Shown: one piece after another, positions 22,401 through 34,400 of the stretch
Numbering within the stretch: position 1 is the first letter of the stretch
Layout of the letters: each line of letters begins with the position of its first letter
NCBI RefSeq assembly: GCF_019175385.1
Contig: NC_083340.1
Location: 18,054,336-18,118,335 of the forward strand
Reading direction: 5' to 3'
DNA from: Lycium barbarum
Taxonomy: Eukaryota; Streptophyta; Magnoliopsida; Solanales; Solanaceae
DNA: 64,000 nucleotides
Program-made: the position numbers and the translations under genes
Notes under the pieces: generated by a model
Database searches by the model: none
Told to the model about the DNA's origin: nothing
What the model saw: the letters and a program-made list of their open reading frames with translations, nothing else

Positions 22401-25400
22401 AAGCCAAACACTCAACCCTTCTTGATATTTAAAACAGTGCACCAATTCTCTAAAAAATGTGACCAAGGAAAATCACAACCAGGAAATTTTCAAATATTTT
22501 AGTAATATCTCCTGGATTTGAGTCTAGAACAATCCAGAGAATTTCATTACCTCAGTTAAGACACTCTCTGACGATTGATTATCATAGAGAGAGCCCCTTG
22601 AGAAGTTTAACGATCATAAAGTTTGTTTGACAGATTAATACTAAAATGTTTAAAAATTCTAGTTGAGTTTTATTTCCCTGCTTCCAAATTAATCCATTTC
22701 TACTTATATCCACAGACTATTAATTTACAGACCTAGTTTCCCAGGATTTACAAAAACACATTTACCCTACAAAGCTGCTGTTTTTTCTCTCACATTTCCA
22801 ATGGAAAGTATTAAGAGAAAACTCCACCTTATCCAGATTTCAGCTCAATCCCAACAACAGTTCCTGTTTTTATTATGTTCACTCATGCCTTCCACTGCTG
22901 TCACATTTTGGAGCCATTAATTTCGAACTTCAGCTACACTTTACTTTCTTTCTTCTGGACCACAGGACATGCAAAACTTTCTATCAAGTGAGGAGATGAA
23001 GTCTCCCTTCGCAAAAGATTTACATTTTATTCAAAGAAAATAGGAAACTTGAATACACGCACGCAGCATTTTCAGTTTTCCGTTTTCGATGAAGAATAAA
23101 CCCTCGCCATTACTCAAACTTGACATATACTAATTGCTTTCCTCTTTTACCAAATAGAAACTATTTTAAACATAGAGCTCCAATGAGAAACTTCTTATTT
23201 ACTTACTCAACAACTGAATACTCTTCAGTACATCCGGCTGATCTGTAATCACGGCCACTATATTCTTCATACCCATTTATTTCCACCCGGCTATGAAGCC
23301 ATTGAGTCCCTGTTACAAGGAAATAGATGAATAAGACAGTATAAATAATCGACATTTCTTCTGATATCAGAACTTTACCCAAGCTTATAGGTTTCCAAAC
23401 AATGAGCAGAACAGGAGAGCAATTTAGTAGGACAGAGATGCAAAGTACAGAGTACAGAAAATAGATGAGAACTCAAACAGCAACGCTTCATATAGAAAAA
23501 CAAAGGATAAAAAATGTTTAACAACGAAAGGGTCTTTTATCATATCGAAAGATGGAAACACCATTTCTCAATTCAAACTTTGTTGTATGAATAACTGAGG
23601 AAGGACAAGAGAAGGACTGTTCAGATAGCGAAAGATTATAAGTTGATTAAAACTGTGCTAGTTGATAATGACAATCAAGATCTTAACTTATTAGTTGTGG
23701 AAAAGATCCTAGAGAAATGAATTGATAGTAGTATCATAGACAAATAAGTGAGCATGTATAGCTTAGATTTAAATGATCATTTTGGGACGACTAAAAGACC
23801 CTTCTGAGATATTTAACATAACTCATTTAAGCAGTGTCCAACACTTTTTAGTTTACAGATCCACTCATGTTTTAAATAAAGGACACTTACAATGCAAACG
23901 GACAATAATAAGCTTGACAAATACCAGCAAAAACGCAAAGGAGGAGAAAGGTTATCGAATTACTGAAGAAAAGAAGAACTGTGGAGCTCACAATACCTGA
24001 AGAAATATGGTCCATAGAAAGGATTCTACCACCTATCCAAGGAACCACTTTCAGCTCCCAATCACCACTCTTCAGAACAACTGGGGTCCTTGAAAGTTCT
24101 ACTCCTTTGTGTCCAGAGACAGTCTCCACGTCTGGTATACGTTTCGCACTTTCTGCAATCAATTTGCAACATGGAAATAACACACTCTTTAAAATTTAAA
24201 ACAAAAGAAAACTACTTGCGCGGAAAGAACTTGAAGTGAAAAGGATAAGATGTCCTAGAATTGGCAGACATATAAAACAGCAAGTGGTTGAAGAGCTGTT
24301 CGGGTGCACCCAAACAGCTCTTTTCCCCTGCTTCCTTTGCCGCTCTATCTCTTCTCGTAACCGGTCTTACGGAGATAGGTCAACAAGACATATAAAACAG
24401 ACATCAAAAGTGAAGAACCCAATCCCTCTTCAAATCTGTAAGGGTGATAATTGGAAAAAAAAAATCTACTTAGTTCTCGTTGATACAGAACACACTGCAT
24501 CCAAAAGCTGATAAGGGTCTCATGTAGAGTTTTAAGAAAATCCTTACATAATTCAAGCCTCACCACCCTGAAAAACATACCAAATGGAAGGCCTGAAAAG
24601 GACTTTCCCTTCTATCCTCCTCCAAAACCTCATGTTTTCAAGATTTACTCATTAAAGGCTGACATGGCAATCACTCAAACTATCTGATTACAAACAGCAG
24701 CAGCCAGATAAATTCTAGAATTTCTGATCAGAAATTAGAATATGTTTCTTGGGACATCAGATATAAACCTTCAAGTTGGTATATTTCAGGAGTCTTTTTT
24801 TGAGAATGATAGATTTCAGGCATCTACAGTGATACATTAAAAGAAACTGGAAAACCTTTACCAAATCATGTCCTTAACTTTAAATGGACCTTAATGATTC
24901 TATCAGAATATCACACTCTTTTATCTATATGACTAATAAAAGAATTTTAACAAAAGCAGCTAAATTGTACCATTCTCTGTGTATCTGCATCCAGCACCGA
25001 TGAAGCACCACAAATGGGTGATACCAGTGTTAACTCAAGGAATTAAATAGAAGTTTTAGGACATGGTGGGTTGTGTTGAACAGAAACTATAGGGAGTGTC
25101 CAGTGGGTGTAGGTGTCTGACTTGAGTACTATTTTTAAACATAGCTAAGATTGGGTGATGTGCTATCTAGGAAATAAGGTTGAATAACAAATAAGTTTTG
25201 CACACTTCAATTTGATTTGACGAGAGATCCACTTTTGATGCAAGTCCAAGAAAGAGTTGTACAGTAAGTTAGAGAGAGAACAAAAGATTACAAAAGAGCA
25301 AATCTGGAAAAGTGGAAGAGCTGGTTTACCCAGACAATTTCTGTACTTCTCTTCACTTGCAGATACCAAATTTGATACATCAGTTTCTGATGGCATTGCT

Positions 25401-28400
25401 AATTGTATAATCTCTCCATCAGAACCCCAAGCATCAAGCTGGATAAGGGCACAGATAGCAAACAATCACCAATTAAACACCTGTCTTAAATGGTCTCTCT
25501 TTTTCCTAAAGCTAATAAATGCGAGGGAGGAAACACACCATAGCACCTTTACCAAGCAATACCCTAACATGCAACCGGCGGTTTGGCCTTCTCCATTTTC
25601 CTTCTATTTTGGAGATTTGCACAGTAACAACAGAAGCCTGAAGCTCAGCGACATATGTTGTCAAAAGGTATCCAGCTTGTCTATATTCATATCCATCACC
25701 ATCATCTTCAAAAAGAAGACCTTCAGCTTTACCTGAAATTGCAAAAGTATGGGTGATGCTGAGTGCTGTAGCTGCCAAAAAAATCTGTTTCCACATACAG
25801 GAGAATGAAAAAGAATCTCAGAGAAGTTTAAAGTCTTTCTCTTGGCTTGATTCAACACCAATTCCCTCAATCTCAGTGCACTTTTTCTGTTATCCCCCAA
25901 ATTCCACCAGTGTCCTAGCTCTGTCAGTCTGATTCAGGATAACTTATCCTATAATGTCCCGCAAAAAAAAAAAAAAAAAAAAAATGATGGAGTAGATTTC
26001 ACAGAAACTATCCCTAAAATTTACTATCATCCACAGAAGGCTTCTGTAAACCCAAGTAGTCCAACAGCTAGTGATATGATGAAAGATTCACTAGATATGC
26101 TTAGGACAGATTACTTTGAACCGGATCTTAAAAGCTTGACTAAAGATTGGAAAGATCCAAAAAATAAAATAAAAGTAGATTGGTATGTTAATACCTATAA
26201 ACGCGAAACAAGAAAAACCTTTAGAGAAAAATGGCTTAGAGATTTAAATGTAATATAAATTTCTTCAAATGGTTTGAGCTAACAGGACAAATTCCAAATC
26301 AAAAGGAATTCTTGTCCATGTTAGTCAACAAATGGTATACAAAAACCAAAGGAAAAATAGAATCTACTGTTCCTCCGTTAGAAGAAATTGTAATACCAGT
26401 AGGCAAAGAAGTAATCATTGCTTCTCCTTTCAAAAGAGAAGGAACCAATATTGATGGTGATCCCAAGACTAAGGATATTAACAAGTTAATTCAACAAAGT
26501 AATTATACAAATCAATTGCTACATGTAGTATCTAATCAATTGATAAAAGATACTAGTAGACAAGCAATTCCATCAAAAACTATAACAAATTCTAAATTGG
26601 AGAAACATCCAATATTTAAACTCCCAGAATTTTCAAAAGAAAAATTCCGTGAATTAGAAGATAAATTCAATCTTAAAGATGATTTTATTGAAAGAATTAA
26701 TAAGCAAATAAATTCAAAATTAAAAATATCTGAGTCAAAAGCTCCAAGTAATACAAACACTAGTGAAATCAAAACAATAAGTATGGAAGCAAGAATTGAC
26801 AAAGAATTAGCCAAATTAAATAATTTGGAAAAAATCGCCAAAAAAATCGTCTAATCCAAAGACGATAAAAACAATATAAAACATTCCTGAAAAGGAAATT
26901 CATCGGGTAACCAATAACAAGTATTCGGCTCTAGCTGAATTCCCTAGCCTAGCCAGGCCCACGAGGCCTACAGGACCAATTACAAGCCAACAAAAATTAA
27001 CCATTCTCGGATCTATTCCTCAAATAGAACCACCACAATCACCATTCCAGAAGATGCAAAGACCTTCTACAAGCTCAACCCCAGGTACTAGACAGACTAG
27101 CGACGGTTATGAAATGAAGACCCCAAAGTCTTTCGCCCGAGCAGTTAGTCCTAACACTCCTTCAAAAAAGGAAGAAAAACAACAGGCTTCTCCAGAAGAA
27201 TTTGTCATTGTTGAAAAAGCAAGATTTCCTATCATGGCTTTGGACAAACATTACGAAAATTGGAAGGTTGAGGATTTGCTCAAACCTTGTTACACCAACA
27301 GAGATTATATTGAAACAAATGATCCTATCAAGACTAGGAGATATTACGAATTTATCCTCACTGATACAGGATCCATAACAATTGAACATCACTTAAAGGA
27401 TGCATCTGACCGAAACAGCATCCAATATTCAAAGTTCACGATAAACAAAATTATCAGCCCATTTGAATGGAAAGTTGATCATCTTCACACCCGATTGTGT
27501 TATCCAGACAGCATATGCTACAGACCTACAATTATTATGATTATGAAGCAGCTTGGTACAACTTTTTGTATGTACGACCTGATTCCCATACATGGTTCGT
27601 CAAATATAGCGAACAAATGACTAAGTCAATAATTCCACGATGGTTTTACAACTGGTGGATGAAATTTGGAGGCAATGAGCTGACAATGCCCAAAAGCTTC
27701 GAAGTTCATTATAAAAGATTCCAGAGGGAGCAAGAAATTCTACCCTATAGGACCATATCAAATTATGCAAGTATTATATTGCTAAACGAATTTCTTATAT
27801 TATCAGTTGGTCTTTTGATATAGCTGAAATAAGCAGAATCAAGTATTTGATTAAAACCATTAAAATTAAAGGACGGACTCCGGATACTAAAAATTCGAAA
27901 TCCAAGACCACCAACTAGCAGGACAGGATCTACAGAATCCAAGGCAGAATTAAAGAAGAAGCTCTTAGAAGCTTTGAATAAAATTGAGGACACTTATCCA
28001 GCAGAAGTTCAAGAATTGCTCGACACAACGTCATCCTCGGCAAAAGATATGAGACATGATGGACCCTCAAGGTATGGCCCAAGCATATCTCCACTACCAA
28101 GAAGAATTAAAGTAACTTGCCCCTTCGGAAAAGCAGGAGGCAAAAGACAACGGGAAAGCAAAAAGCAAAAAAGTAGCCTACAACTTTTGACAAAGTAGCC
28201 GACCAACTTTTCAAAAAGTAAATCAATAACTTTTGACTTTAAGAAAGGCATCTTTAAAGATAGCCGTCTACTTGTAAACATCTAGAAGGTGTCAATTATT
28301 TTTAGAGGTCTATAAAAGACTCTCAAGTTGTAAGGTCAAAGGCATTCGAAAATCACCCCTTTCGATAAGCCTTCTCCCCGTAAGAATTAATGTATCCAAT

Positions 28401-31400
28401 ATATTCTGATCATTGATGTCAACCGAATAATTTGGATAACAGTTAAAGTAAACCGGGCCATTGGCTAGGTTACTTTGTAAAACTCCTAATAATGAATCTT
28501 CAAAGTTTAATAACATGTCATCTCTTAATAAGAGACATAAAGGTGTGTCTAGACCTAATCTATATAAAGGTTTGACAGCAACTTGGACAAGTCCTATGTG
28601 AAGAAAATTATAACTTTTCTTATATCTGTTTATATCTTGAATAGATAATAATTTAATAGTTTCTTCAAATTATTAATAGCTACTGTGGATTCACAAGTTT
28701 TGATATTATAATTTTTTACAAAATCAAACTTTCCTGTATTATAAATAGCTCGAAATGGTTCCTTAGGGATATTCCAATTTTGTAAATCGCTTTCAACTTT
28801 AGCTATCTTTGTAGCTTTTGCTGATATATTAACACTATTTAAGATGTTTTGTTTTTCAGAATTCATGATTAAAACTGGGGTATTTTGTCAAGTTGTTCTT
28901 GACACCACTTAATACAATATTCAAGAAAAACTAGATTTTCTTTATAGAATTCTAGTAACCAATAATAACAATTTTCATTAACTAAAACTTCTCTTAAGGA
29001 AGTATTCTTGTTATTATCTATTATAATAATGAAGGGTTTCTGGGTCTTTCAACTGTTGTTGAAACCAGATTTTTTATTCTAATAATTTTATGTGAAGTAA
29101 ATTTTCTTTCTTTTCAGAAAATAGAGTCCACTTATAACTATTATAAAAATTTAGATTTTTAAAAGAAATATGGGTTTTCATAAAACTTTTCTTTCTTCAA
29201 AAAGAGTTGAAGGACGGATACTATCCTAAGGGTGTGTCTCTACTATCACTGTTATCTTTATCCTATTTGTTCTTTACTGTAATTAATTAGTGTCTACTGT
29301 GGATCTTTCTTAGTTCTTATTAACCTATTTCTCTAGTATCTTAAGTGACTACCCTTCTTTCTATGTGGTCTTGGGGACTAGATCACCAACTGTGTCCTGC
29401 TCCTACGGCCCTCGAAGCACTTGAGCGCGGCAGTACTTTCAGGCTAACCAACGTCTTATGCGGGGATTACTCGGATACCTCACACTAAGACTCAAAGGGT
29501 ATAACAATTTTGAACTAGAGAATAAAGTTATTAAGCTCTAAGGAAGATAAACAGTAAACCTAAATACTCAACAGTTATGGGAACATGTAAGGATTATAAC
29601 AGGATTTCGACGGAACCCGAGGATAGTATGAGAATTTAGCCACTCATATTGGGCTCTGGTACCATTTTTAACCAGGACCTTACGGCTAAAATAAAGACAA
29701 TAACTAAAAGAGAATTTAAACAAAATACTTACAAAAACTGAAGCTTTTATTCAAAACATGGGAAAGCAAACATGGAAAACATTTACGGGGAGAAGGCTTA
29801 TCGAAAGTGGGGTGATTTTCGAATGCCTTTGACCTTACAACTTGAGAGTCTTTTATAGACCTCTGAAAATAATTGACACCTTCTAGATGTTTACAAGTGA
29901 ACGGCTATCTTTAAAGATGCCTTTCTTAAAGTCAAAAGTTATTGATTTACTTTTTGAAAAGTTGGTCGGCTACTTTGTCAAAAGTTGTAGGCTACTTTTC
30001 TGCTTTTTGCTTTCCAGTTGTCTTTTGCCTCCCGCTTTTCCGAAGGGGCAAGTTACTTTAATTCTTCTTGGTAGTGGAGATATGCTTGGGCCATACCTTG
30101 ACGGTCCATCGTGTCTCCATTATCTTCTGCCGAGGATGACGCTGTGTCGAGCAATTCTTGAACTTCTACTGGATAAGTGTCCTCAATTTTATTCAAAGCT
30201 TTTAAGAGCTTCTTCTTTAATTCTGCCTTGAATTCTGTAGATCCTGTCCTGCTAGTTGGTAGTCTTGGGTTTTTGGATTTCGAATTTTTAGTATCCGGAG
30301 TCCGTCCTTTAATTTTAATGGTTTTAATCAAATACTTGATTCTACTTATTTCAGCTATATCAAAAGACCAGCTGATAATATAAGAAATTCGTTTAGCAAT
30401 ATAATAATTGCATAATTTGATATGGTCCGGTAGGGTAGAAATTTCTTGCTCCCTCTGGAATCTTTCATAATGAACTTTGAAGCTTTTGGACATTGTCAGC
30501 TCATTGCCTCCAAATTTCATCCACCAAATGTAAAACCATCGTGGAATTATTGACTTAGTCATTTGTTCGCTATATTTGACGAACCATGTATGGGAATCAG
30601 GTTGTACATACAAAAAGTTGTACCAAGCTACTTCATAATCATAATAATTGTAGGTCTGTGGCCTATGCTGTCTGGATAACACAATCGGGTATGAAGATGA
30701 TCAACTTTCCATTCAAATGGGCTGATAATTTTGTTTATCGTGAACTTTGAATATTGGATGCTGTTTCGGTCAGATGCATTCTTTAAGTGATGTTCAATTG
30801 TTATAGATCCTGTATCGATAAATTCGTAATATCTCCTAGCCTTGATAGGATCATTTGTTTCAATATAATCTTTGTTGGTGTAACAAGGTTTGAGCAAATC
30901 CTCAACCTTTCAATTTTCGTAACGTTTGTCCAAAGCTATGATAGGAAATCTTGCTTTTTCAACAATGGCAAATTCTTCTGGAGAAGCCTTTTTTTTTTTC
31001 CTTTTTTGAAGGAGTGTTAGGACTAACTGCTTGGGCGAAAGACTCTGGGGTCTTCATTTCATAACAGTCGCTAGTCTGTATAGCAGTGTTGTCAAAGGCG
31101 TGCTTAAGCCCTGAAGCGAGGCTCAAAACATGTTGAGCGCTTCGCCTCGCTTTATGTGCACTTCAGTGTCATCATCAAGGCTCTAAGACATACTTTTCCT
31201 TGCCAATGAGCCTCTCTTGAAGGGGTGACACTCGATAATTCATATTTAACTTTATCGTAATGTTTTTACAATTCTTTTGTCCGTATATTTGTTATTCATG
31301 CTTATTATTATTAGTCTTGGACTAAACATATATAGACTTGTATTTTTGCACCATTGCGCCTTTTTTCATTAAAGCCCACACTTTATTTGCGCTTTGCGCT

Positions 31401-34400
31401 TAAAGCCCCAACTAATCGTAGAGCTTTTTTGCGTTTTTCGCTTTTGATAACACTGCTGTATAGTACCTGCGGTTGAGCTTGTAGACTATGTTGCACGGAC
31501 TCTTCAAAAATATTGTCGGGTGCATGTCGGATACTCCAAAAGTAGTGCATTTTTGGAGAATCCTACACGGGTGCGGCAACGAAAGTGAAGAGTCCGCGCA
31601 ACTTAGCTTGTAGAAGGTCTCTGCATCTTCTGGAATGGTGATTGTGGTGGTTCTATTTGAGCAATAGATACGAGAATGGTTAATTTTTGTTGGCTTGTAA
31701 TTGGTCCTGTAGGCCTCATGGGCCTGGCTAGGCTGGGGAATTCAGCTAGAGTTGAATACTTGTTATTGATTTTCTGTTGAAAGGGGGATTTTGAGGTTCC
31801 TGGCCTCATGGTTACCCTGTAAAAATTCCCTTGTAAGAAAATATGGTAAAGAGTTTGATTCTCCTTTAATAAATTTAATTTCAAAATCAAAACTGTATAA
31901 TAAAGCTTGCCATCTGGCGAAGATTTTTTTTTTTAAACAAGATTTTTAATATCTTTTTGTAAAATCTCTTTAGCTGATTTGCAATCAACTCTTAGTAAAA
32001 AGTTTTTGTTTATTAAATCATCTTGGAATTTTGTATTACATAGTACTATCGATAAAATTTCTTTTTTGACTGTACTATAATTTTTGTGTGCAGAATTCCA
32101 AATTCTTGAGGTAAAACGAACTAATTCTTCTGAAGACTCTAGACAGACTCTTTGTTTGAGAATTCCACCGTATCCTTCATTCGAAGCATCGGTTTCAACT
32201 ATCATAAAAGCATCTGGATATGGAATACCTAGACATGGGAGTTTTTTGACAATAATCTTGATTTTTCTTACTGTTTTTGTCTGGTCTAGACTCCATGAAA
32301 CTGGATTCTTCCTGAGAGGCTTGTAAAGGGGTTCACAGATTTTCCTAATGTTTGGGATAAAGTCTGCAACATAATTAAGACTTCCTAAGAATCTTTGTAA
32401 TTGGGTTTTGTCAGAAATTTCATCTGGAAATTTTGAAGAGAATTCTATTGCTCTACAAATGGGTTTATAGGTGCCTTGGTATAAGTCATGTCCAAAATAT
32501 CTAATTGTTGTTTGAAACAATTTTATCTTTTTAGCGCTTACAACTAAACCATTATGCTTAACAATTTTAAAGAAAGTGTTTAGATGTTTAAAATGAGAAT
32601 CTATATCCTCAGAAAATATTAATACATCATCTATGTATACTATAGACATGCTACTATAAGGATTAAAAATATTATTCATAATGTTTTGAAATTCAGGCGG
32701 GGCATTTTTTAACCCAAAAGGCATAATGTTCCATTCATATTGTCCAAAGGGGACATTGAATGCAATTTTATACTTATCTTTTTCAGCAATTTGTATTTGC
32801 CAAAATCCTGATTTCATATCAAACTTACTACAGATATTTGCTTTGTAAGTTCTTTTTAACAAGTCTCTTTTATTAGGTATCGGGTACCTAATCTATTGTA
32901 ACACTTTGTTTAATGGTTTATAGTTTATAACTAATCTAGGAGATCCTCTTTCTTTTTCGGCATTTTTGTTTACATAAAATGCTAAACAACTCCAAGGAGA
33001 TCTGGAAGGTCTTATTATCTTTTTTAGTAATGGATCATTTATCTCATTTTTACAAGTTTCCATTAATTCATGGTTCATTTGTATTGGCCTTGCCTTTGTA
33101 GGGATGGCCTGTTCCTTAAAATCTCCAATGAATGGAAGTTCAACTATGTGCCGCTTTCCCGCAAAAAAAAAAAAAAAAACAATCTTCCTAACCCTACTTC
33201 CCTAACGTTATTGAATTTTACAGAATTAAGACCTCCATCTCTTGATAACTAATAATTTCATGGATCCTTCCCTTTTATCAAGGACACATTGGTGCATCAG
33301 CCAGATGCACTACACTATCAAGGTTGTATAGCTGGTTGACAAGTTATCTATAGGTCCACAAATGTGTCTTGCCCGGATGTCTAATGCATCATTCAACATT
33401 CATAAAAATTCCCCAAGGTAATTTTATATGACCTAGATAAATCTGGACTCCACGAGATTCTAACCGCTAGACATATCTCCAGGTTCTCTATGAACTTTAG
33501 CTACTCACAATATGCAATGTTCCAGATTTCACTTAAAATGAAGACTTCATAATCAAGAATCCCTACTTTAAAGAGGAAAAGGACAATTACAGAGTCGTCT
33601 ATAGATATCTATCTACCTATCTATCTGAAAAATGCAACTGAAATGATCAAGTACAAGATGAATAACTGCAATATTGCACTGGTCATGGTAAAGGAACACT
33701 TTCAAGGTTTCCTCTCAATCTAGTTTTATATTCTAAAGGCATTAAAAATATTATTTTCTAAAATGAATTAATTAATTTAATTACAAAATTTGGTTGACTT
33801 TGGCACTCAAGAATTGGAATAGCACGGATTCGGATTGAAAAAGTAAGATAAGATTCCTGACAATTGCTAAACCAACCATAATTCACCCGGAAAAAGTGGG
33901 AGTCGACTACATTACTATGACCTAAAAGATAGAAATTTACCATTTTCATCCAAGGCGATGAGTAATGTCAAATCATCACTAGGATTAGCTTGACCCACAT
34001 GCTGATAAAGCGGACCGACAGGGATGATTGATCCACCACGCAAATATAGTGCAGGTAAATCCTAAAAATTTGAAAGAAATAAGAACAAAGATAATCAAAA
34101 GCAAATTAAAAAAGTGATAATGTGAGTGCTAAATCCAGTTCCCAAGTATAAATACCGGATGTGAATCATCAAAATCAAAACTCAACCAAATGCCTCTTGG
34201 TAGTTTGTGATGAACTGTACCCAATTCCTCATCACGCTGAGTGCTGCTCAAGTACAACATGAGTTAGTATATGCATGCACATGACAGATCAAACCATCCA
34301 CACTGATCCAGAAATAAGAAAATAAACAGTCAAATGAAGTAAATATGGATTAGGTTAGGCTAAATGAACCAACTTTCTCCATCTAAAGTCTCAATTCTCA

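Larger units (their letters stand above)
30053..31809 (-). pseudogene. Pararetroviral downstream frame (ORF2-like), minus-strand copy, split by two MITEs
   Basis: It starts with ATG at 31809 (MRPGTSKSPFQQ), just after the RNase H frame, and stops at 30053 (YLHYQEELK). MITEs at 31485-31604 and 31084-31455 interrupt it near residue 68. It then continues with an ETNDPIKARRYYEF segment, a frame break near 30690-30700, and QTYNYYDYEVAWYNFLYVQP. It has the same break as the plus-strand copy plus additional substitutions. Function is unknown. Confidence 0.7.
25985..33162. mobile_element. Composite endogenous pararetrovirus (Caulimoviridae, florendovirus-like), inverted halves
   Basis: Two pieces of the same virus meet tail to tail at 28384/28385. 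The plus-strand piece (25985-28384) has a polyprotein segment, then the downstream reading frame, then the intergenic region. The minus-strand piece (33162 down to 28385) has reverse transcriptase/RNase H, the downstream frame, the intergenic promoter, a tRNA-Met primer site and the start of a movement protein. The 1.4-1.5 kb shared by both forms an inverted repeat (26.9-28.38 kb against 29.79-31.8 kb, less the MITEs). All frames are broken. A single large polyprotein plus one downstream frame suggests the florendovirus/petuvirus side of the family. That placement is inferred from gene order, not from a search. Confidence 0.85.
25733..33940 (-). other. Intron 16 of the GH31 gene, enlarged by a viral insertion
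   Basis: The donor lies after 33941 (AATG|GTAAAT) and the acceptor before 25732 (TTTCAG|GTAAAG). Host sequence occupies 25733-25962 and about 33180-33940; everything between is pararetroviral. The intron must still be spliced out for an intact protein. Confidence 0.8.

Noticed and set aside
26536..26841. Minus-strand hydrophobic frame opposite the viral polyprotein
   Set aside because: It is the antisense shadow of an A-rich viral coding sequence.
27485..27515. Calling the shared viral frame break programmed frameshifting
   Set aside because: There is no clear slippery heptamer plus pseudoknot. A common defective template explains it equally well, so it is left as an open finding.
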